A stretch of DNA of 64,000 nt from Allolobophora icterica (Eukaryota; Annelida; Clitellata; Crassiclitellata; Lumbricidae): positions 38,757,134-38,821,133 of the forward strand of contig OY744613.1 of NCBI GenBank assembly GCA_963556255.1. Reading direction: 5' to 3'. Below the pieces are notes generated by a model. It was not told the origin of the DNA. It did not search any database and saw only the letters and a list, made by a program, of their open reading frames with translations. Below, one piece after another: positions 54,600 to 64,000 of this stretch (within the stretch, counting starts at the first letter, position 1; each line of letters starts with the position of its first letter). Both the position numbers and the translations under genes were made by a program.

Positions 54600-57500
54600 T
54601 AGAACTGATCTTGGTGAATGATCAATTCCGGTTGCTATCCACTACAACCATGAAATGTGCCCACACAGACTCAACGAAAGACAAGCACGCACGCACACAC
54701 ACATTCATGAATACACATGAAACACAGAATGACTATGTACAGCAAATCCATTGAATGTTAAGAATATTACTTCTTGCTGATATTTACTTTGAGTGCAAAA
54801 CTTTTATTATAGCTAAACTTCCCTAAATATATCCTACTACATGTAAAAACCCTCATTACACAATAACCACAGAGCAGTGTATTTCACTCTAGATTAAGTC
54901 AAAGAAATGTTTATTGGTAACTGATGCCTGATTATCCTGAAAGTCAAAAAGAAACTCTGTTGTGCAAAGTCTAATGCACATCGCCTCGTTCTGCAGATGG
55001 CAGTTACCACTCGGCCACTGTCAATGGTCATATATAATATGAAATTAGTAAATCTTCAAAATTCTTTTCTCAAAGAAAATAATTCTACAATTTCATTTCA
55101 AAGAGTTTTAGAAACGAGTCCTTCTCGGGAGAATCATTGAAGTGACGACAACAATGATCCATGAATTCTGCTTCGATTTCAAACATTTTATCGCATATTC
55201 CACAACCAAAAGTTCTCAAAAATAAATTAGGGGAGATCGGGGTTGGTTGCAACAGGGGTTGGTTGCAACACCCCCGCTAGCTAAGCGCTATGTAATAGCA
55301 GCGTGAAATTAACTCGCCTCACATTTACAGAATAGCTTTTAGGTCAATATGACATAATGTGCTTGTAGGTAATTGATAATGGATACATAAAATAATTTTA
55401 AAAAAATTTTCGGCAGTCAAAGTAAGTTTCCCGGCTTTGTTTTCTTTCGTAATGTAGCTGAATGTTGTGGATCAATTCAAAGTGGTTTGGTGTCATAATT
55501 GGGACAAGGAATTGGGCTTCAAAATGCATTTAGCCATTTTATTTAAAAACAACGCTGTCGACAAAAATTTTCATAACAATGTCTATTCATTGCTTCGGGG
55601 TTGGTTGCAACATTTTCAATGGGGATGGTTGCAACATGTTGCAACCAACCCCATGCATTTGTTTCAATAAACTGTGTTCATGTGCTCATCACAATTAGGG
55701 CACATTATATTCAAATATATGCATTGTACTAATTGGTACTAATTGAATTATTTTAATCATGGACTTGCTCTAATCACCTAATCTTTGCATTTTGTTAACC
55801 TAAATACGACCTGTGACCATGAGAAATCATGAACGAAAAACTTATCGCGGTTCTCCTAGTAAAGAAACAATTATGGATGTAGCGACAGAAGTTATTGATA
55901 ATGGAGCTTGTCTTAGACAGACTGCAAAAAGTCAAAATGCCTCCAATGTTTGTTTTTCCGCGACTTAGCTTCACAGAACATTTTATAAGAGATGGTCCGG
56001 CCGGCTGTATCGGAGTCGCACATCCCTCCTTATGGATGACGTCATCTTTATGAGACATTTTATCAAACAAGTTAAACCAAGTTTAGATCATCCAGTCCTT
56101 TTGCTGATGGACAACCATAACACGTTACAATCAATGCTATAGATCTCTGCAAAGAGAACGGTGTGTTGGTACTGACGTTTCCTCCACACTGCTCTCACAA
56201 ACTTCAGCCCCCGCTTGACCGCAGCGTTCACGGGCTCTCCAAGAAACATTTCGATATTTCTGGAGTAACTTGGATGAAAAATCATGCTGCGATTAACATG
56301 ACAATTTATGATTTACCAATAATTGTATCTCAATCCATCCCAAACTCCATAACACCGTCTAATAAACAAGCGGGGTTTCGGGTATCTGGAGTGAGGCCAT
56401 TCAATGGACAGTTTAATATTTTGATTGATGACTTTGATTACTTTGAATATTGAATTTGTTAAGTTTGTAACATTCTTTCCTGTAGGCAGGCTTCAGTATG
56501 CAGCCTTAGTTTTAATAATTAGACTACTTTCAATACTGTTGCAACCTTCCCCAGGGCTGTTGTAACCAACCCCGGTCCGGGGTTGGTTGCAACACTTTGA
56601 AGCCTTCTGTTCAATTAGCGATTGTGGCCACATGTTTTGTCACGGAGACTGTCACCATAGCCTGTTTTGGTGCCCAGATGTAAAGGATATATAAGGGCTA
56701 AACTGGTTTTAGGTTATTCCAAGAATAAAAAAAATGTAACAACAAATATGAAATTTGTTGCAACCAACCCCGGTCTCCCCTACTATGATTAGCTCTAGTT
56801 GACGACTGATCTTTAGAATTTTGTTCTTCTGAATTTGGTTTCTTTCGTTCAGTTGAAAGGTCTTTCATAGTTTCCATTCTTGGCAAATCTTTATCATCAT
56901 TGTTATCTTTATTGCAGTTGTCATATTCAGTCAATTTGATCAATCTGTTATGCAAATTACTTTCAAGATGTTTCCAGTTCGTCATTCTCAATGCAACGTT
57001 TTGATATGGATCATCTCCAGTTGTGATATTGTAATGCTCATTCAAACGACTGCTACAATCAAAAGTGTTTTTAAAGAGACCATGCTCGAGAGGTTTTTCT
57101 CCATCGTGAGTCCTCAAATGGTCCGTTACATCATGATGTCCTCCAAAGATTTGGTAATCATATGGCTTATTTCGGGTGTGGATCCTGAAATGGTATTGTA
57201 GTTGATGACTCATCGCAAATGATTTGGAACATAAATCGCAATCATATGGTTTTAATCCTGTGTGAATTCTTAAATGGTATTTGAGCCTGCTACTCACTGC
57301 AAAAGCCTTGCCGCATGAATCACATTTATAAGGTTTCTCTCCAGTGTGTATGCTGATGTGTAGTTTCATTTCTCTATGTAGAGCAAATGCTTTCTGACAG
57401 AAACTGCACTTGTATGGTTTTTCCCCAGTATGTGTTCTTGTATGTACATAAAGAGCATAACTGTGTCTAAAACTTGTTGTGCAAAACTGACAAATGTACG

Positions 57501-58070
57501 ATTTTTCTCCAGTGTGTATTCTTATATGTTGTTTCAGAGTAATGCTCTGTGCAAACGCTTTGTCACAAGACTCACATTTATATGGTTTTTCTCCAGTGTG
57601 TATGCGTAGGCTATGTGCAATTTCATACCATTACGTCGAGCAAATGCCTTCTCACAGACACTGCAATTGTATGGTTTTTCTCCAGTGTGGATTATTGTGT
57701 GACGACGAAGAACTTGAGGTGAAGAAAATGTTTTGTTGCATAACTGACATAAATATGGCTTATCTCTAGTGTGAATTTTTTTATGTTTTGCCAGATTACG
57801 CATTCGGGTAAATGTCTTATCACATAAATTGCACTTATATGCTCCTTCTTCAGTGTGGACTAGCATGTGCACCTTGAGCTTGCAACTTTCTGCAAATGCT
57901 TTGTTACACAAATTGCATTTGTATGGTTTTTCTCCAGTATGTGTTCGTGTATGTACATGAAGACCACTATTGTGTCTAAAACACCTTTTGCAAAACTGAC
58001 AAATGTATGGTTTTTCTCCAGTGTGCCTTCTTGCATGTTGTTTGACAGTGAGGAGACATTCACACCAGCT
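54600..58070 (-). pseudogene. C2H2 zinc-finger paralogue, disrupted
   Basis: Minus-strand paralogue of the intact gene at 61667-63367. It begins abruptly at finger 8 of that gene ([13 protein letters not shown], about 58050). About ten fingers are readable in two frames: [40 protein letters not shown], then after a one- or two-base shift near 57620 CESCDKAF, CQFCTTSF, CSFCQKAF, CDSCGKAF and CDLCSKSF. The next finger has lost its cysteines (YDYQIFGG). The acidic C-terminus is cut at 56780 by a pogo element, and the final [12 protein letters not shown] finger lies beyond it at 55090-55228. The 3' flank with a minus-strand AATAAA (54910-54915) parallels the intact gene. A truncated product cannot be excluded. 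Confidence 0.85.
55230..56780 (+). mobile_element. pogo-like (Tc1/mariner superfamily) element relic
   Basis: Ends GGGGAGATCGGGGTTGGTTG and CAACCAACCCCGGTCTCCCC, flanked by TA on both sides. GGTTGGTTGCAAC units are repeated near both ends. Plus-strand transposase remnants: a helix-turn-helix start (RNHERKTYRGSPSKETIMDV, about 55828), HPVLLLMDNHNT (56090, catalytic Asp), LVLTFPPHCSHKLQPPLDRS (56170) and PSNKQAGFRVSGVRPFN (56360). Stops and frameshifts in between show it is inactive. Confidence 0.9.
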
Positions 58071-58159
58071 AGGTTATTAGGCCAACATTTGTGTACACAC
58101 TGATAGGCCTACATACAATCCAAATTGTTCCATTATCTGAGCTTAAATTGATTGATGGT

Positions 58160-58646
58160 CATAGTATTCTATAATCGATGCCATTCTGGAGGGAGGCACA
58201 CTTTTCTGGGCTCAGTCGAAGCCCGCCCAACTTTAGAGCATGTTGTACTCTGTTCATCTGTTCCCGCAGACCGTCCGCAGTTGAGGCGATCAAGACAAGG
58301 TCATCAGCAAAAGCCAAACACCGGACCATGGCCTCCTTATTCTGGAAGTACCACATGGCCCGGTTCAGCTCCGAGAGGACGTCGTCCATTACACAGTTGA
58401 ACAGGATTGCCGACAGGAAATCGCCTTGACACACACCACGGCCACATGTGATTGGACCGCTGCTTCGACCGCCTACTTTGAGAACGGTCGATGTGTTGGC
58501 GTACATTTTCGCAATGTGAATCAGCGTAGTCTTGAGGAAATTACCGTTCAAAACCCTCACCTTCATGCGCAACTGCCTCACTGGGCGTTTTACCTAATGA
58601 ATTTCTGCACCCTGGTTTTCCTTGCTTGACAGGACCTCCTTCCGAT
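58160..58646 (-). pseudogene. R2-like reverse-transcriptase fragment, part 1
   Basis: Minus-strand 140-codon segment with MYANTSTVLKVGGRSSGPIT, RGVCQGDFLSAILFNCVMDD and AFADDLVLIA. It is closely similar to the relic at 40400-40759, with RQGDPLSD changed to CQGDFLSA. Continues at 60024 beyond a hAT insertion. Confidence 0.85.
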
Positions 58647-60015
58647 TAGTGTTGTTTTCGTTAACGAAAACGAAAACGAAAATGGCAATTAACGAAAATT
58701 AAACGTTTTCGTTAACGAAAACTAAAACTAAAACGAAAATACGCAGATAACAAAAACTAAAACTAAAACGAAAATTGTAACAATAAAAACTAAAACGAAA
58801 CGAAAATAAATCAAACGAAAACGATAACGATATTTACCATATTAAAACTTAGTTTTTTAAATGTAATGTTTCCATTGTTTTGCTTGTAATTTCTCCCTAC
58901 TTACTTAATTCGCCATTTGTATTGTGCTGCCTTGATAAGCATCTCAACGCAGACGCTCGAAAATATCATACCAACCAATCGCATGTGAAACACACCTCTT
59001 CGGCCATTTACTTCGGCTGCATTTCACCTATAGTTTTATTAATTGACGTCGAAATCAGGTCGCGCGTGGGTACACGGTAGGCCTATAGGTTTTCAGCGGC
59101 ACATGTGGAAGTTAAGTTGTGAACTTGTGAATATTCGAAAAAAAACCAGTTTCTTAATTCCTAATTTCGCGTTGCTAATTTTTCGTTATATATAATGGTT
59201 CGTCAATAATATTTAAACTTAAACCTCCCCGGTAACGACTCACGAAACTTTATATTTCCTATGCTATTTCGTAGGCCCTATAGTGGATGCTTTCACGCCC
59301 CGCACGTTTTGCGTTAACCCAGGGACTAAATTTAAGCCCGTCACGCTTTTCACTAAAGCATGTCGCCTGAATAAATTTCATCTCCGCATCGTGTGGGTCG
59401 GGGAAGGTGTCGTGAGGGTCAGTTAGAGAAGATATGTTGGTCAAGTAATGAAATCAAGTCTGTCCTTCATGAGACTTATGAAGTCATGTGTATAGCAATA
59501 TATTGGCCTGCTCTGCATCAGAAGCTTTTGTAGAGTGCATTTTTCCACATGTGGAAGTCGTGGATGGCTGACCAATGGCAGGCGAAATAAACTTTTCAAA
59601 ATCAGAGGAAAGTGCTTTTGAAGCACATGCAGTTTGCCCTTTATTAATTAGTATTTTTCTTACTTTAAACGGCTTAGTTGAACTTGAACCATTGAACAGT
59701 CTGAATATTTCGGTTGTGTTTAATTAGAATTAAATAATTACCAATTAAATAATTGCTAAACCTGAAATTAAATGACTAAAACTGAATTAAAATTACTAAA
59801 ATTAAAACTAAATATAACTTACTAAAACTAAAACTAAAATTAACTTACTAAAACTAAAACTAAAATTAAAATTCATCCATGAAAACTAAAACGAAAACTA
59901 AAAGTCTAAAACTAATATTCAGAGACAATAAAAACTAAAACTAAAACTAAAATTGAAGACTAACAATCATAACTAAAACTAAAACTAAAATTGAGACATT
60001 ATTAAAACAACACTA
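58647..60015. mobile_element. hAT-type element with AAAACTAAAACG arrays
   Basis: Ends TAGTGTTGTTTT and AAAACAACACTA, perfect 8-base duplication CTTCCGAT at 58639-58646 and 60016-60023. About 180 bases at each end are arrays of (AAAACT/AAAACG) units. The middle holds no recognisable transposase. Confidence 0.9.
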
Positions 60016-60023
60016 CTTCCGAT

Positions 60024-60225
60024 CCTTGGCCCGTGGCCTTATTCCACGTATGCACTTTTCCACGGCCCAATCCAGGAGCTTTGCCTGGGTGGGTCCTTCA
60101 ACCTGGAGCAGCCTTCCCCAGTCACTCTGCCAAGAGCTTCTTGTCCCCCCTTCAGTTCCGTGGATGCATTAAAATTTTTTTCGGTGCTGGCACTGATGTG
60201 GGTCGAGAGCGCCGCTGATCTGAAT
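60024..60225 (-). pseudogene. R2-like fragment, part 2
   Basis: Continuation of the element interrupted at 58647. Minus strand reads GRLLQVEGPTQAKLLDWAVE and KCIRGIRPRAKDRK across the junction. Domain not identified beyond position upstream of the RT. Confidence 0.5.
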
Positions 60226-60232
60226 GCAGTCT

Positions 60233-60367
60233 TGATGTCAAGACCTTAAACCTTAAACCTCAAGACCAAGACCAAGACCTTGAACCTCGAGACCAAGACC
60301 TTGAACCTCAAGACCAAGACCTTGAACCTCAAGACCAAGACCTTGAACCTCAAGACCAAGACCGAGA
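60233..60367. repeat. AAGACCTTGAACCTC tandem repeat (inverse of 1497-1662)
   Basis: Reverse complement of the GGTCTTGAGGTTCAA arrays at the left end of the window, about eight units. Confidence 0.9.
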
Positions 60368-60739
60368 CCCAAAAAAAATCAGTCGTATCCAGACTTCTAT
60401 TCTTTACTAAAAATTGTCCAGTCGGACTACTAAAACCATGCCGTGTTAATGAATATTTTCAGTACGCACACACACACACACCCTTTACCTCAATTTTGAT
60501 TTGCCTTCGTGTCCTATTCAGCAAAGTACCTGCTTAAAACTTGGGTTTATATTTATTTTGTAATTTATATAATATTCAATTATGTCTAATGAGGAACTCA
60601 ACCCTTATTTGCACCGACTGATCATTCAACTAAGTCACGTGATAATTGTTCCTAATGAACGAGCTTATCTTATAAGTTCCAACACGACAAACAAGATTTC
60701 CACACCAGCATCACTGCAGATTTATTGAAAGTGGAATAA

Positions 60740-61195
60740 AGCCTGTTACTCATACTTATTTTGAGTGCCAAATTTTTTATTGTAGCTAAAATTCTCAAAA
60801 TCTTTCATGATATTATGAAGTTTTCCTTACAATGAAGATACAAAAATAGCATATAAATATATTAGATTGTGCATAGAAAATACATATCTAAAAAAATGGA
60901 AAATGCATGAAAAGTCTACAAGACCCTCACATGCATTATGACAGAATCTTGTACATGCAATCCTTTCTGCATTAAGGCAATAACCACTTGGCAATCATCG
61001 ATGCACCATTGCACATGTTAATGTGAAATACACAAATCTACACAGCAAACTGTTTTTTGAGCTTAAGGAAAGTAAATCACAGATGCATTGTCAATAGTTG
61101 AAGAAATTTGTCTCTCCGTGGAGCACGACGTCAGTGACAAAAAACAATGTTCCTTGAAATCTGTTTCAATTTAAAACATTTCATCACATCAGAGG
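60740..61195 (-). pseudogene. Zinc-finger gene 3' end, decayed copy
   Basis: 61075-61195 aligns with the last 120 bases of the intact zinc-finger gene (GAAGAAATTTGTCTCTCCGT GGAGCA; ACAATGTTCC; TGAAATCTGTTTC), with frame lost. 60740-60840 resembles the 3' flank seen at 54770-54850 and 61400-61480 (TTTGAGTGC, TTTATTATAGC). Confidence 0.6.
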
Positions 61196-61545
61196 TAGTT
61201 GATAACTGATTTCCAGACAATTGTGTGCTGTAGCATAGATTCTATAGCTGATATATCTTCATCATGTTATTTGCCTTTTCTTGGCTACACCAAAAACAAG
61301 AACCGTTTGTAATGAATGACCTTTTTGGTTTCCACAGCACAAACATGATTTGCACACAGAAACATTGCTTCATATCTACTGAATGTGAATGAAGTCTTTT
61401 GACGAAATTGATCTTCAATGCTAAAATCTTTATTATAGCCAAGGTTACATAAAGATAGATAGTTCATAATATTCTTAAGTCTTCTTTGCAACAAAAATAA
61501 GGAAAAAGCATCTAAATAACTTTATACTATGCTGAGAAAAACATG

Positions 61546-61551
61546 TTTATT
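61546..61551 (-). terminator. Poly(A) signal of zinc-finger gene
   Basis: Minus-strand AATAAA about 115 bases after the stop codon at 61667, the nearest canonical signal. Confidence 0.55.
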
Positions 61552-61666
61552 CGTATCTGATGCCAAAAACATACAAGTGCTGTGGTTTCACAACAGACAT
61601 TTCCATCACCCACCATCCTGCAGATGAAAACTCCTTCACGACAAATCTACGCAGTAAACTGTATTC

Positions 61667-63367
61667 TCAAACTGAAGGAAGGTAAGTCAGCAATTGCATT
61701 TCAAATAGTTCAAGAAATGTGTCTTTCTGTGGAGCATCATTGAAGTGATGAACACAATGTTCCATGAATTCTGTTTCGATTTCAAACATTTTGTCGCACA
61801 TTCCACAACCAAAAGGTCTCAAAAATAAATGACTAAGGTTAGCACCAATTGCTGTTGATTGATCTCCAAAATGATGGTCATCATCTCTATTGTTACCAGG
61901 GCTGTACTCTTTTGTTGATATTTTGAATCTGTTATGCAATTTCATTTTAGTGTGTCTCTTTTTTATCATGCCCAATACAGTACTCTGATGTGGTTTATCA
62001 TAAGCCAATGTCTTTTCATACTGATTCGCATGACTGCTGCAATTACCAGTGCTTTGAAAGAGTCCCAACTTGAGTGGATTTTCTCCCTTGTGCGTGCTCA
62101 AATGGCTTCTTAGATAGTGTCTCCTTGCAAATGTCTTAGAACATATATGGCATTCATATGGTTTTACTCCACTGTGGATTGTTAAGTGGTATTTGAGCCT
62201 GCTCCTCTCTGCAAATGCCTTGTTGCATGAGTCACATTGATATGGTTTTTCTCCAGTGTGTATGCTCAGATGCAGTTTCATATCCTTATGTTGAGCAAAT
62301 GCTTTCTTACAGAAACTGCACTTAAATGGTTTTTCTCCAGTGTGGATCATTGTGTGACTACGAAGAAGGTGAAGTGTGGAAAATGTCTTGTTGCATAACT
62401 GACATAAGTATGGCTTATCTCTAGTGTGAATTTTTGTATGTTGTGCCAGATAATGCATTCGGGTAAATGTCTTATCACATAAATTGCACTTATATGTTCC
62501 TTCTTCAGTGTGGGCTAGCATGTGCACCTTGAGCTTGCCACTTTCTGCAAATGCTTTGTTACACAAATTGCACTTGTATGGTTTTTCTCCAGTATGTGTT
62601 CGTGTATGTACATGAAGACCACTATTGTGTCTAAAACACCTTTTACAAAACTGACAAATGTACGGTTTTTCTCCAGTGTGCCTTCTTGCATGTTGTTTGA
62701 GAGTATCGCTACGTGAAAATGCTTTATTACAAAAAGTACATATATATGGTTTATGTTCAGTGTGGGTTTTGTAATGGTATAGCAGATTACCCCTCCAAGC
62801 AAATTCTTTCTGACACAAGTTGCATTTGTATGCATTCTCTCCAGTGTGGCTATTCATATGGTCAGCCAGACAGCGCTTTTCAGAATATGCTTTGTGACAT
62901 AACTTGCATTCGTATGGTTTTTCTCCACTGTGAGTTCTTAGATGGGTTTTGAGATTCCCCAGCTGAGTAAATGCTTTGCTACAGAATTCACATTTGTATG
63001 GTTTCTCTCCAGTGTGAGTTTTTTTATGTGTTTCTAGATGTTCCTTCCGTGCAAATTCTGTCTGACACAAGTTGCATTTGTATGCTTTCTCTCCAGTGTG
63101 GCTACTCATATGGTCAGCCAGAAAGCGCTTTTCGGAATATTCTTTGTGACAAAACTTGCACTCGTATGTTTTTTCTCCACTGTGAGTTCTTAAATGGGTG
63201 TTAAGATTCCCCTGTTGAGTAAATGCTTTGCTACAGAATTCACATTTGTATGGTTTTTCTCCAGTGTGGGTTCTTACGTGTGTTTTGAGAACATCTTTAT
63301 GTACAAACTTTTTGTTACAATATTCACAGTCGTACTGTTTTTTCCCATTATTACTTCTTGCTTGCAT
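61667..63367 (-). CDS. C2H2 zinc-finger protein, 15 tandem fingers plus one
   Basis: A 566-codon frame for a presumed nuclear DNA-binding protein. Fifteen consecutive C2H2 fingers occupy about residues 12-431, spaced 28 residues and joined by TGEKP-type linkers, some altered (HTEHKP, HTEEGT, HTRDKP). Fingers 2-4 and 5-7 are a duplicated three-finger module (CSKAFTQ, CHK-YSEKR, CQ-EFA). A 16th isolated finger, [19 protein letters not shown], lies at about 519-542, near the C-terminus. Between the arrays is a Lys/Asp/His-rich spacer without known domain. No KRAB, BTB or ZAD domain is present. A possible acceptor GACTATAG lies just upstream of the first Met, in phase, so this may be the last exon of a longer gene whose 5' exons lie beyond the window. 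Paralogues at 54.6-58.1, 61.1 and 43.9 kb are decayed. Confidence 0.9.
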   Translation of the reverse strand: MQARSNNGKKQYDCEYCNKKFVHKDVLKTHVRTHTGEKPYKCEFCSKAFTQQGNLNTHLRTHSGEKTYECKFCHKEYSEKRFLADHMSSHTGEKAYKCNLCQTEFARKEHLETHKKTHTGEKPYKCEFCSKAFTQLGNLKTHLRTHSGEKPYECKLCHKAYSEKRCLADHMNSHTGENAYKCNLCQKEFAWRGNLLYHYKTHTEHKPYICTFCNKAFSRSDTLKQHARRHTGEKPYICQFCKRCFRHNSGLHVHTRTHTGEKPYKCNLCNKAFAESGKLKVHMLAHTEEGTYKCNLCDKTFTRMHYLAQHTKIHTRDKPYLCQLCNKTFSTLHLLRSHTMIHTGEKPFKCSFCKKAFAQHKDMKLHLSIHTGEKPYQCDSCNKAFAERSRLKYHLTIHSGVKPYECHICSKTFARRHYLRSHLSTHKGENPLKLGLFQSTGNCSSHANQYEKTLAYDKPHQSTVLGMIKKRHTKMKLHNRFKISTKEYSPGNNRDDDHHFGDQSTAIGANLSHLFLRPFGCGMCDKMFEIETEFMEHCVHHFNDAPQKDTFLELFEMQLLTYLPSV

Positions 63368-63719
63368 CTTCAGACCTTCACTATAGTCAAAAAGAAGTTC
63401 ACAACAACTATATGCGAGATATTTAAAGATGAATTACAAATTTACAGTTAGAATAATAGTGATACCATATTGATTCATTTCAGCTCAACCAAGGAAAACC
63501 TTCAAACTTGATCATCTCTGAAATTTTAACCACATGTTGCAGAGCTCTGCTATCAGAGAGATTTCCCCTAGTGCATCTTCTCATCTAGTGTTTGCGATTT
63601 ACAGGCCACTCCAGATAGTTCTCTTACTTTCACAGATCTCCCACATTTGCAACCTTACCCGCTCCTCATACTTTCACCTAAGGGCTATCCGTCACTCAGT
63701 TTTATTTCTTGGCCTTCAC

Positions 63720-64000
63720 TTCAATTGTTCATGCTTTTGTTTGTTCACGAATTGACTATTGCAATACTCTCCTCATTGGTCCTCCTAAGGTTTGACTCTC
63801 TCCCATCCAGTCAGTACTAAATGCAGCCGCTAGACTGAAGGCGAGCGCCTTCCTAGGTTCTCCCATATCTCCACTTTCATGGTTGAGTTACTACACTGGC
63901 TCCCTCTTTCAGGCCGCAATCAATTCAAAGTTCTCATTCTTGTGTTTAAAGCTCAATTGGGTATTTCCAAAGTATTTATGTGATCATATTCATCGGCCTC
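63720..64000 (+). mobile_element. CR1-like LINE C-terminal fragment, runs off window
   Basis: Plus strand reads VHAFVCSRIDYCNTLLIGPP, a stop, then LSPIQSVLNAAARL, and after a shift MVELLHWLPL-like sequence and FKVLILVFKAQL. Closely similar to 51723-52335, but with a stop and frameshifts. Confidence 0.8.

Overview
This is a repeat-rich, AT-rich stretch of animal nuclear DNA. I see no bacterial-type genes, rRNA, functional tRNA or CRISPR array. A Ty3/gypsy element of the Gmr1 type (integrase before reverse transcriptase), R2-like and CR1-like LINE relics, tRNA-derived SINEs, a C2H2 zinc-finger cluster and kringle-encoding exons together suggest a marine deuterostome invertebrate. An echinoderm or related lineage is my best guess, at low confidence. 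The palindrome TAGGCCTA is strikingly over-represented.

Layout. 1-6.3 kb: dispersed short repeats, a long (TA)n/(CT)n microsatellite, a 5'-truncated CR1-like LINE and tRNA-derived SINEs. 6.29-12.77 kb: one essentially complete LTR retrotransposon on the minus strand (431-bp LTRs, one mismatch between them, 5-bp target duplication, PBS, PPT, 1631-codon Gag-Pol). 12.8-18 kb: hAT-type MITEs, a LINE relic and a 64-bp tandem array. 18.85-33.2 kb: the 3' part of a multi-exon host gene on the minus strand. Its spliced exons fit in phase to give kringle domain, Ser/Thr/Pro/Ala linkers, a transmembrane helix, a basic cytoplasmic segment and a tail of about 17 copies of an 11-residue repeat. Its linker and kringle exons lie in tandem duplications and the outer kringle copy is decayed. 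A 2.5-kb inverted-repeat element sits in the same region. 33.8-53.5 kb: microsatellites, LINEs, an R2-like relic split by a 1027-bp TCGA-rich transposon, a 36-bp satellite, a decayed zinc-finger gene, and nested hAT and Harbinger elements. 54.6-63.4 kb: a cluster of C2H2 zinc-finger sequences, one intact (566 codons, 15 tandem fingers plus a terminal one) and others decayed or broken by a pogo-like transposon. A second R2-like fragment split by another hAT element lies between them. 63.7-64 kb: another CR1-like LINE fragment.

Two host loci look functional or recently functional: the kringle-transmembrane gene (5' end not identified) and the intact zinc-finger ORF. The LTR element also looks recently active. 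Most of the remainder is transposon history; at least eleven insertions are datable relative to their surroundings because their target-site duplications can be read directly.
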